Shown: positions 1-5,186, numbered from the stretch's first letter. The stretch is 5,186 nt of DNA from Azoarcus sp. (GCA_031285365.1 JAITWP010000278.1:1-5186), one strand, 5' to 3'. The notes: generated by a model from the letters alone, not told the origin. Numbers and translations are program-made.

Positions 1-64
1 GATCCAAGGGCAGGCTCACATCGCGCTTGCCCGCTTCCGGTGTCCTCCACCTTCTTCCTGGACG
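1..64. other. Left flank upstream of lapG, no gene recognised
   Basis: No recognisable coding sequence, terminator or promoter is visible in these bases. The lapG reading frame is open back to the window edge without a stop, but the upstream translation has no start codon and is not a plausible signal-peptide N-region. I see no convincing Shine-Dalgarno sequence before the chosen GTG, so the true lapG start could lie to the left of the window. The lapG promoter is not visible. Confidence 0.5.
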
Positions 65-940
65 GTGTGGATAGGCAGGCTTGTTGTGGTTTTTATCCTC
101 AGCCTGACAGGAATCGCCAACACCGATGCACGCACCGACTTTGGCCGGATGGAGCAACTGGCCGCGACGGAATATGGGCAACCCGCCGCCGCCAGAGTCA
201 AACTCTGGCGCACCCTGATCGAAAACAACCGGACGCAGCCGGAACTTGCCAAGCTCGAACGTGCCAACACCTTCTTCAACCATCGCGTACTCTATGCAAG
301 CGATATGGCCACATGGGGAGTGGCTGACTACTGGACAACCCCTCTGGAGCTTTTGGGCAAGGGAGCGGGTGACTGCGAGGACTACGCCATTGCCAAATAC
401 ATCTCTCTGCGTCTGATGGACGTTCCCGTTCAGAAGCTGCGCCTGGTCTACGTCCGTGCGCGGCTGGGATCGCAAACCATCGCGCACATGGTGTTGAGCT
501 ATTTCGAGACGCCCACGGCAGACCCATTGATTCTGGACAATCTGGTCGACGTAATCCATCCGGCCTCGCGTCGCCCCGATCTCTTCCCGGTATACAGTTT
601 TAACCACGAAGGACTCTGGATGGAGGGAGAACGAGCTTCGTCCGGCAGTCCCACGGCGCGATTGTCCCGTTGGCGTGACGTGCTTCAGCGCATGCGTGCT
701 GAAGGGATTGATCCATCCTTGACAACTATCAACGCCCGATCGGCGCAGTCATGGAAAAAACCGAAACCCCGCTCGTCAGTGCAAAAAACGGCCAAATCCC
801 GCGCTCAATCGAAGGAAATGGCAAAACCAAATGTCAAGGCGAAGGCAAAAAAAACTGGCTCCACACGCACCGCATCTACGAAGCTGAAGACAAAAACGGC
901 AAAATACACGCCGCCGTCGCGGAGAATTGCCAAACGATGA
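65..940 (+). CDS. lapG: LapG-type periplasmic cysteine protease (Peptidase C93 / BTLCP) with a basic C-terminal tail
   Basis: Periplasmic transglutaminase-like cysteine protease. In the characterised Lap system it cuts the N-terminal region of a large LapA-type adhesin after a di-alanine, releasing it from the cell surface, and it is inhibited by binding to LapD. The 291-residue product starts at GTG with a signal peptide (hydrophobic core about residues 6-18, likely cleavage near Ala22). The family core follows: the WGVADYWTTP region (84-93), then GAGDCEDYAIAKY with catalytic Cys104, His141 in IAHMVL and Asp158 in ILDNL, giving the Cys-His-Asp triad. Asp103 and Glu105 flank the cysteine, where the family binds Ca2+. 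From about residue 222 the protein continues into a low-complexity tail: residues 231-291 contain 16 Lys, 6 Arg and a single acidic residue (Glu251), resembling histone H1 or AlgP-like tails. This tail is not part of the protease fold. lapD follows after 43 bases, so cotranscription is likely. The start is uncertain because no clear ribosome binding site precedes the GTG. Family assignment is firm; the substrate is inferred. Confidence 0.92.
   Translation: MWIGRLVVVFILSLTGIANTDARTDFGRMEQLAATEYGQPAAARVKLWRTLIENNRTQPELAKLERANTFFNHRVLYASDMATWGVADYWTTPLELLGKGAGDCEDYAIAKYISLRLMDVPVQKLRLVYVRARLGSQTIAHMVLSYFETPTADPLILDNLVDVIHPASRRPDLFPVYSFNHEGLWMEGERASSGSPTARLSRWRDVLQRMRAEGIDPSLTTINARSAQSWKKPKPRSSVQKTAKSRAQSKEMAKPNVKAKAKKTGSTRTASTKLKTKTAKYTPPSRRIAKR
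847..854 (+). other. A8 homopolymer, potential slippery site in lapG
   Basis: Eight consecutive A residues lie in the lapG tail, read in frame as GCA AAA AAA ACT. This contains the A_AAA_AAA heptamer form that can promote -1 slippage. The -1 frame from here stays open to the stop at 991-993, which overlaps the first codons of lapD. No strong downstream stem-loop or upstream internal Shine-Dalgarno was recognised, so any function is speculative. Confidence 0.25.
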
Positions 941-970
941 ATTCTCCATCCTGCGTCCCCGGCCACTTTT

Positions 971-975
971 GGAAG
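971..975 (+). promoter_or_regulatory. Ribosome binding site that decides the lapD start
   Basis: GGAAG lies 8 bases before ATG 984, a good Shine-Dalgarno match and spacing. It supports ATG 984 over the in-frame ATG at 927, which would overlap the end of lapG and add 19 residues without a plausible membrane or signal role. Starting at 984 also gives the N-terminus typical of LapD proteins: a short MSLIKQL followed directly by the first transmembrane helix. Confidence 0.7.
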
Positions 976-983
976 TATCGATC

Positions 984-2960
984 ATGTCTCTGATCAAACA
1001 ACTCTGGATTGCCATCGCAACCGTCACCCTGCTCGCCTTCGGCGGCAGCCTGGTGGTGAGCACGCTGAATGCGCGCCAATATCTCGAACAACAGCTCAGC
1101 ATCAAGAATTCGGACAACGCCACCGTCCTGGCTCTGGCAGTGACATTCCTGCTGTATGACAAAGCAAAACCGTCCTATGGCGATAACGACGATGACGACG
1201 ATGACAAGGCTAAAGACGCTGGCAACAGTGAGCTTGAGGGCATTGTCAACACCATGCTTGCATCCCAGTTCGACACTGGCTACTACCGCCAGATCCGCCT
1301 CGTCAGTCCGGACGACAAGGTGATCGCCGATTTTCATGGCAACACCCGCATTGAACGCGTCCCTGCCTGGTTCGTAAAATGGGCGGCTATCAAGGAACAG
1401 CCTGGCGTAGCTCATGTGCAGAACGGTTGGCTTCAGTTCGGAACGCTCACGGTAGAAAGCCATACCAGCTACGTCTATGCGGCATTGTGGAACAATACCG
1501 TCCAGTTGCTATGGTGGTTCCTGATTACTGCGGCCATCGCCGGCCTGCTCGGCAGCATCCTGCTGGGACGGATCACTTCGCCCTTGCGCACCCTCGTCAA
1601 ACATGCCCAGGCCATCGGTGAGCGCCGCTTCATCACCTCCCCGGAACCCAGAACGGCCGAATTGAAAGTGGTGGTTCGGGCGATGAACACCCTTTCCGAC
1701 CGGGTGCGGCAGATGCTTGCCGAGGAAGCGCAACGACTCGAAAACCTGCGCCGCCAGATACACGAAGATGCTGTCACCGGCTTGCTCGAGCGCCGTCAGT
1801 TCTTCAATGCCTTCTCCTCACGCCTGGCCGATCCGGAAGCGCCCGCACAAGGCGCGCTGCTCATTCTGCGCGTAGGCAGGCTTATCGAACTCAACCGTGA
1901 TCTTGGCCGGGCTATTACCGACAAATTGCTCAAAACGCTGGCTCAGGCACTTGGCGGCGACCCGGGCGGTACCGGAGGGCGTCTGAACGGCAGCGATCTC
2001 GTCCTGCTCGCGCCGCCTGCTGCCGGGTTCGAATTTTCATCATGGGCTGCATCAGTGGCCGAACGCGTCTTCGCTACCGCAGACGAGCAGCCAAACGCCA
2101 ACATGCTTGCACTGGCAATCGCCGCAGTGCCCTATTCCCGCGATGATGCCGTGCCGTCCATCCTGGCCAGGCTCGACACAGCGCTGGCCCAAGCCGAACT
2201 GGAAGGAGAGCGTGGGCTGAAGATTGAAGAGCACCGTGATGATGTGCCCCCTGCCCGCACCCAGGAGCAATGGCGCGAAATACTGACAACGGCGCTGACT
2301 CAGAACACATTCCAGATTAGCCTCTCCCCGGTTCGTACAATACAGGGCACACTCATTCACAGCGAAGAAATGATCGATCTGGCCGCAGACGGAACCGTAT
2401 TCAAGACGGGCGACTTCTTGCCGTGGGCCACTCGCCTTGGCCTGATCGAGCGCATGGATTACGTTGCGGTGCGAACCGCTCTTGATCGTATCAATAAGGG
2501 GGCGGAATCGGTCGCTGTCACCATTTCGGCGCAGACGCTCCAGGATGGGCGTTTCGTGACCGAACTGATGACTTTGTTGCGCGCCAATCCCGATCAGGTC
2601 GAGCGTCTCTGGATGGAAGTGCCCGAAGAAGGCGCGATGCGCAATTCGGCAGCTTTCCGTGCCTTCTGCCTGGCGGTCAAACCGTTTACCAGCAAGCTCG
2701 GAATCAAACATGCCGGTCCTCATTTCTCTGCCCTGGGCGACCTGCACGACCTCGGCCTTGACTATCTCAAGGTCGATACCTCATTGCTGCGCGATATTGA
2801 CCAGAACGAGGGCAATCAGAGCTTCGTAAGGAGCCTCGTCATGCTCGCCCACACGCTCGGTTTCATCGTCATCGCGGAAGGTATCGACCGACCCGAACAA
2901 CAAGCGATTCTCGCCGACCTCGGTTTTGATGGACTTGCCGGCCCATTGTTAACGGACTAA
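984..2960 (+). CDS. lapD: LapD-type inner-membrane c-di-GMP receptor (LapD_MoxY N-domain, HAMP, degenerate GGDEF-EAL)
   Basis: Inner-membrane receptor that senses cytoplasmic c-di-GMP through a degenerate EAL domain and, when bound, holds LapG through its periplasmic domain. The 658-residue product has TM1 (about 7-26), a periplasmic LapD_MoxY-type domain (about 28-172), TM2 (about 175-195), HAMP (about 196-248), a GGDEF-like domain (about 262-417) and an EAL-like domain (about 425-658). Trp149 in VQNGW matches the position of the LapG-contacting Trp of Pseudomonas LapD. The GGDEF signature is replaced by NGSDL (335-339), so cyclase activity is not expected. EAL is replaced by EEM (461-463) and the catalytic DDFG by KHAG (575-578), so phosphodiesterase activity is also not expected. 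Glu545, LKVD (595-598) and AEG (631-633) are kept, consistent with retained ligand binding, although the Arg of EALLR is Asp465. An Asp-rich insertion (66-75, six consecutive Asp at 69-74) lies in the periplasmic domain. It sits directly downstream of lapG, its expected partner. Confidence 0.93.
   Translation: MSLIKQLWIAIATVTLLAFGGSLVVSTLNARQYLEQQLSIKNSDNATVLALAVTFLLYDKAKPSYGDNDDDDDDKAKDAGNSELEGIVNTMLASQFDTGYYRQIRLVSPDDKVIADFHGNTRIERVPAWFVKWAAIKEQPGVAHVQNGWLQFGTLTVESHTSYVYAALWNNTVQLLWWFLITAAIAGLLGSILLGRITSPLRTLVKHAQAIGERRFITSPEPRTAELKVVVRAMNTLSDRVRQMLAEEAQRLENLRRQIHEDAVTGLLERRQFFNAFSSRLADPEAPAQGALLILRVGRLIELNRDLGRAITDKLLKTLAQALGGDPGGTGGRLNGSDLVLLAPPAAGFEFSSWAASVAERVFATADEQPNANMLALAIAAVPYSRDDAVPSILARLDTALAQAELEGERGLKIEEHRDDVPPARTQEQWREILTTALTQNTFQISLSPVRTIQGTLIHSEEMIDLAADGTVFKTGDFLPWATRLGLIERMDYVAVRTALDRINKGAESVAVTISAQTLQDGRFVTELMTLLRANPDQVERLWMEVPEEGAMRNSAAFRAFCLAVKPFTSKLGIKHAGPHFSALGDLHDLGLDYLKVDTSLLRDIDQNEGNQSFVRSLVMLAHTLGFIVIAEGIDRPEQQAILADLGFDGLAGPLLTD
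1188..1205 (+). repeat. Tandem 9-base repeat encoding poly-Asp in LapD
   Basis: GACGATGAC occurs twice in direct tandem and encodes Asp69-Asp74 of LapD. The unit is a multiple of three, so gain or loss of a copy would change the length of the acidic run without breaking the frame. It lies in the periplasmic sensor domain, within a stretch of roughly 20 residues that appears to be an insertion relative to Pseudomonas LapD as I recall it. Confidence 0.75.
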
Positions 2961-3032
2961 ACGGCAGGGTCTCCGTTCGCCTCCGCACATGAGGTGCTCA
3001 AACCATCAGGTCTCGGGGGTGGGCGTGAGCGC

Positions 3033-3061
3033 GTGACGCGCGTACCGAACTCCCCTAAAAT
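3033..3061 (+). promoter_or_regulatory. Candidate sigma70-type promoter for the PCMT-tolC pair
   Basis: GTGACG (3033-3038, 4 of 6 matches to TTGACA) and TAAAAT (3056-3061, 5 of 6 matches to TATAAT) are separated by exactly 17 bases. Transcription would start near 3068, leaving a leader of about 50 bases before the ATG at 3118. The -35 element overlaps the GCGCG/CGCGC dyad at 3029-3041, which might be an operator. This is pattern matching only. Confidence 0.45.
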
Positions 3062-3070
3062 GAAAAATGT

Positions 3071-3086
3071 CGCTCCGTATGGAGTG
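3071..3086 (+). promoter_or_regulatory. Short stem-loop in the predicted leader of the PCMT-family gene
   Basis: CGCTCC (3071-3076), loop GTAT and GGAGTG (3081-3086) form a 6-pair stem with one G-U pair. It starts close to the predicted transcript 5' end, where such stems can protect RNA. A T6 run (3098-3103) follows 11 bases later, too far away for a standard terminator. Confidence 0.3.
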
Positions 3087-3105
3087 CGTTCGTCATGTTT
3101 TTTAC

Positions 3106-3112
3106 AGGAAGG
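3106..3112 (+). promoter_or_regulatory. Ribosome binding site that decides the PCMT-family start
   Basis: AGGAAGG lies 5 bases before ATG 3118. It supports this start over the upstream in-frame ATG at 3067, whose 17 extra codons have no family match and would begin at about the predicted transcription start. Confidence 0.75.
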
Positions 3113-3117
3113 CACCC

Positions 3118-3771
3118 ATGAATTTTGAACAAGCGCGTCTCAACATGATCGAGCAACAGATCCGCCCCTGGGGTTCACTGGATCCGGAAGTGTGCCAACT
3201 GCTGATGACGGTACGGCGCGAGGACTACGTGCCGCCCGTAGTGCGCGCCCTAGCCTTTGCCGACATCGAAATCCCGCTGCCCAACGGGCAGGTCATGCTC
3301 AAGCCGAACATCGAAGGACGCATCCTGCAGGCGGTTGGCCTTCTTCATGTTGACTCGGTACTGGTAGTCGGTGCAGGCAGCGGTTATTTGGCCGCCCTGC
3401 TGTCAGCGAACGCGGGTCAGGTTTACGCGATAGAAATCGATCAGGTTTTGGCGCAACTTGCGCGCGACAACCTTGCGCGAAACGGTGTTACCAATGTTTC
3501 CGTAGAAGAAGGCGATAGCTCCCAGGGTTGGTACACGCAGGCGCCATACGACGTAATCGTTGTTTCCGGTGGATTGCCCGAACTCCCGGAAGGGTTGCTT
3601 TTGCAACTCAAGCCCGACGGACGACTGTTTGTTTTCGTCGGGACCCCTCCTGTGATGAAGGCGTATATAATATCTCGCAGTGACAAAAAATCACTGGAAC
3701 AGCTTTGCCTGTTTGAGACTGTCGTGCCAATGCTGCGCCATATCCCGCACGTACCTGCCTTCAGCTTCTAG
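3118..3771 (+). CDS. Protein-L-isoaspartate O-methyltransferase family protein (pcm-like), SAM-dependent
   Basis: A 217-residue cytoplasmic protein of the PCMT family, whose founding members methylate L-isoaspartyl residues in damaged proteins using S-adenosylmethionine. The SAM-binding core is clear: motif I VLVVGAGSGY (81-90), the acidic end of strand 2 in YAIEID (103-108), motif II YDVIVVSGG (144-152) and LKPDGRLFVFVG (164-175). The N-terminal helix (MNFEQARLNMIEQQIRPWG) and REDYVPP (35-40) fit family members. The segment that in true Pcm reads GQTISQP and helps form the substrate site is here GQVMLKPN (57-64), and the C-terminal part is short, so activity on isoaspartate is doubtful. tolC starts 10 bases after its stop, so the two are very probably cotranslated from one message. 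From memory, a PCMT homologue next to tolC is common in proteobacteria, which suggests a conserved but undefined link to the cell envelope. No gene symbol is given because the classic function is not assured. Confidence 0.85.
   Translation: MNFEQARLNMIEQQIRPWGSLDPEVCQLLMTVRREDYVPPVVRALAFADIEIPLPNGQVMLKPNIEGRILQAVGLLHVDSVLVVGAGSGYLAALLSANAGQVYAIEIDQVLAQLARDNLARNGVTNVSVEEGDSSQGWYTQAPYDVIVVSGGLPELPEGLLLQLKPDGRLFVFVGTPPVMKAYIISRSDKKSLEQLCLFETVVPMLRHIPHVPAFSF
3613..3642 (+). repeat. Inverted repeat inside the PCMT-family gene
   Basis: CCCGACG (3613-3619) and CGTCGGG (3636-3642) are perfect 7-base inverted complements with a 16-base loop. They lie within codons for the LKPDGRLFVFVG motif, so coding constraint may explain them. 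The structure could still fold in the mRNA about 140 bases upstream of tolC. Confidence 0.4.
3666..3696 (+). promoter_or_regulatory. Possible internal tolC promoter with an operator-like dyad
   Basis: A perfect TATAAT (3666-3671) lies in an AT-rich pocket within the 3' part of the PCMT-family gene. Seven bases later, at the predicted +1, a perfect dyad begins: CAGTGA (3678-3683), spacer CAAAAAA, TCACTG (3691-3696). No good -35 hexamer is present at 16-18 base spacing, and there is no extended -10 TG, so an activator would be needed. If active, it would give tolC expression independent of the upstream gene. Confidence 0.3.
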
Positions 3772-3781
3772 GCGCCCTACC

Positions 3782-5186
3782 ATGAAATCACGCGCTCGCC
3801 CTGGATACTTTGGCCTATCGGATGCCTCGACACGAACCCGTCATCATATACGCGCCGCCCTGACAGCCGTATTCGTGTTGACGGCGGGCACGGCGGGCGC
3901 AGCCGACCTGCTCCAGGTTTACTACGATGCCATTGCCCATGATGCCCGTTACGCGGCGTCGCGCGCGCAGCACGAAGCCGATCAGGAAAAGCGCGTGCAG
4001 GGACGAAGCGCCCTTTTGCCGACACTGGGAATCACTGCTGGCGCGCAGCGAAACAACAGCGAGACCACTTTCTCCGGTCAGCCTGGATCAAGGGACAGCC
4101 GCTACAGCAGCAACAGCTACGCGGTGCAGCTCAGCACCCCGCTGTTCCGAATGCAAAACTGGCATCAATACAAGGAAGGTGTATTACAAACCGAACTGGC
4201 CGACAGCATTTTCAACCAGGAAACGCAGAACCTGATCCTGCGCGCGTCGGAAGCCTATTTCGCCGTACTCAACGCTCAAGATTCCCTTGCCGCCATCGTG
4301 CAATTACGCACCGCCGCCTCTGAACAGCTCGAACTGGCGCGCACCAGCTTCAAGGTCGGCACAGTCACGGTGACAGACGTACACGAAGCGCAATCCCGTT
4401 TCGATCTGGCCTCGGCACAGGAAATCGCCGCTCGCAACACCCTCGATGTGGCACTTGAGGCACTGGCGCGCATCATCGGGCGCACCCCCGAAAAACTGGC
4501 AAGTCTCAAGCCCGGAGTCACACTTTCCCGTCCGGAACCGGACAACATCAACGCATGGGTGAACGCCGCCGAGAAAGAGAATTATGGCGTACAGGCTCAA
4601 ACGCTGGTTCGTGAAATCGCGGTGCGCGGGCATCAGCGCGCACGCGCCGGTCACCTGCCGACGCTGGATCTGGTGGCAAGTCATAGTCGCAATACCCGGC
4701 CTTCGGTTTCGATAGAACGTGCCGAAGGTCACACGGTAGGTGTGCAACTCGACATGCCGCTCTACCAGGGAGGGTACGTTTCATCCCGTTCGCGCGAAAC
4801 AGCAGCGCTCAGAATCAAGGCTGACTCCGAACTAGAAGAAGCCCGACGCGCGGCTGCGCTGGCGGCACGCGAAGCCTACCTGGGCGTCACCAGTGGCATG
4901 GCGCAGGTGCAGGCGCTGGAAGCGGCCAAAACATCATCCGCCTCGTCGCTCGAAGCCAATCAACTGGGCTACAAGGTGGGTGTGCGCATCAATATCGATG
5001 TCCTCAACGCCCAAAGCCAGCTCGCCGAGACCTTGCAAAAACTCGCGCGGGCGCGCTACGACACGTTATTGGCTCAACTACGGCTGAAAGCCTCCGTCGG
5101 TTCCCTGAGCGAGGAAGACCTCCGCGCAATCAATACCCTGCTGGAAACACAAAACGCCGTGGCCGACATACGCTTGCCCAACGGCA
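3782..5186 (+). CDS. tolC: TolC-family outer-membrane channel protein (possible LapE equivalent), 3' end cut by the window
   Basis: Outer-membrane trimeric channel of type I secretion and RND or ABC efflux systems. The visible 468 codons have no stop, so the gene runs off the right edge; TolC proteins are usually 430-500 residues, so little is missing. The signal peptide has an unusually long N-region (24 residues, basic), a hydrophobic core AALTAVFVLTAG and probable cleavage near Ala40/Ala41 before DLLQVYYDA. The two-fold internal repeat typical of TolC is visible: LPTLGITA (79-86) with LPTLDLVA (292-299), STPLFR (118-123) with DMPLYQGG (324-331), and FKVGTVTVTDVHEAQS (190-205) with YKVGVRINIDVLNAQS (397-412), the latter lying in the periplasmic coiled-coil repeats. 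The start has only a weak AGG-type ribosome site overlapping the stop of the preceding gene, 10 bases upstream, which suggests translational coupling. No alternative start lies between Met1 and the hydrophobic core. It may export a LapA-type adhesin controlled by the LapG-LapD pair, or serve general efflux; the window cannot separate these. Confidence 0.93.
   Translation, partial: MKSRARPGYFGLSDASTRTRHHIRAALTAVFVLTAGTAGAADLLQVYYDAIAHDARYAASRAQHEADQEKRVQGRSALLPTLGITAGAQRNNSETTFSGQPGSRDSRYSSNSYAVQLSTPLFRMQNWHQYKEGVLQTELADSIFNQETQNLILRASEAYFAVLNAQDSLAAIVQLRTAASEQLELARTSFKVGTVTVTDVHEAQSRFDLASAQEIAARNTLDVALEALARIIGRTPEKLASLKPGVTLSRPEPDNINAWVNAAEKENYGVQAQTLVREIAVRGHQRARAGHLPTLDLVASHSRNTRPSVSIERAEGHTVGVQLDMPLYQGGYVSSRSRETAALRIKADSELEEARRAAALAAREAYLGVTSGMAQVQALEAAKTSSASSLEANQLGYKVGVRINIDVLNAQSQLAETLQKLARARYDTLLAQLRLKASVGSLSEEDLRAINTLLETQNAVADIRLPNG

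Larger units (their letters stand above)
2961..3117. other. Intergenic region between lapD and the PCMT-family gene
   Basis: This 157-base gap separates the lap pair from the next two genes. It holds two short dyads: CGCCTC/GAGGTG (2978-2983 with 2991-2996, one G-U pair) and GCGCG-TGA-CGCGC (3029-3041). Neither is followed by a T-run, so neither is a convincing intrinsic terminator, and read-through from lapD is possible. A promoter candidate and a leader hairpin in the right part are listed separately. Confidence 0.5.

Noticed and set aside
40..327. Open frame overlapping the start of lapG in another + frame
   Set aside because: Its translation is Cys/Arg/His-rich with no family resemblance, and lapG in the overlapping frame has clear catalytic motifs.
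719..724. Perfect TTGACA (-35 like) within lapG
   Set aside because: No -10-like hexamer lies 16-18 bases downstream; the sequence there is GC-rich.
927..983. Upstream ATG extending LapD by 19 residues
   Set aside because: ATG 984 has a well-spaced GGAAG and the standard LapD N-terminus; the extension would put charged residues before TM1 and overlap lapG.
751..993. Small + strand open frame over the end of lapG and the lapD start
   Set aside because: No ribosome binding site or recognisable domain as a stand-alone gene. It matters only as the -1 frame of the lapG A-run, noted as a finding.
876..1463. 195-codon open frame on the - strand
   Set aside because: Antisense to conserved LapD sequence. 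Such shadows are common opposite GC-rich genes, and the product shows no domain.
2052..2747. 231-codon open frame on the - strand
   Set aside because: Antisense to the GGDEF-EAL part of lapD, Gln/His/Cys-rich translation, no family match and no ribosome site.
984..2960. LapD as an active diguanylate cyclase or phosphodiesterase
   Set aside because: GGDEF is NGSDL, EAL is EEM and DDFG is KHAG, so catalysis by either domain is not expected.
3015..3060. Possible large terminator formed by GGGG (3016-3019) and CCCC (3052-3055) around the GCGCG dyad
   Set aside because: Pairing is short and interrupted, and the following bases are TAAAA rather than a T-run, so it does not fit an intrinsic terminator on either strand.
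4304..4747. 147-codon open frame on the - strand within tolC
   Set aside because: The opposite strand encodes the conserved TolC repeat, and this translation is Cys-rich and featureless.

Overview
The window reads as one strand of a GC-rich proteobacterial chromosome, most likely a betaproteobacterium. That is a judgement from protein character and gene order; no marker gene is present to prove it. All four genes lie on the + strand and are closely packed, and no RNA gene, mobile element, CRISPR array or strong terminator is visible.

Left half (65-2960): an adjacent lapG-lapD pair. LapG is a periplasmic calcium-dependent cysteine protease of the bacterial transglutaminase-like family. LapD is the inner-membrane c-di-GMP receptor (TM, periplasmic sensor, TM, HAMP, degenerate GGDEF, degenerate EAL) that sequesters LapG when c-di-GMP is high. 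In characterised systems this prevents LapG from clipping a giant LapA-type adhesin off the cell surface, so the pair switches between attachment and biofilm dispersal. The adhesin gene is not in this window.

Right half (3118-5186): after a 157-base intergenic gap with a plausible sigma70-type promoter come a PCMT-family (protein-L-isoaspartate methyltransferase-like) gene and, 10 bases later, a TolC-family outer-membrane channel gene that runs off the right edge with 468 codons visible. In Lap systems a TolC-like protein (LapE) is both the export channel and the retention site of the adhesin. This TolC could serve that role, but it could equally be a general efflux channel.

The most unusual features are two oppositely charged elements on the two proteins that must bind each other. 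LapG carries a histone-H1-like Lys/Arg-rich C-terminal tail of about 60 residues (22 basic, 1 acidic). LapD carries an Asp-rich insertion (six consecutive Asp, encoded by a tandem 9-base repeat) in its periplasmic domain. They may form an electrostatic or calcium-responsive contact that standard LapD-LapG pairs lack. Other points of interest are an A8 slippery run in the lapG tail, an Arg-to-Asp change in the LapD EAL motif, a divergent PCMT substrate region, and a perfect TATAAT followed by a perfect dyad just upstream of tolC.
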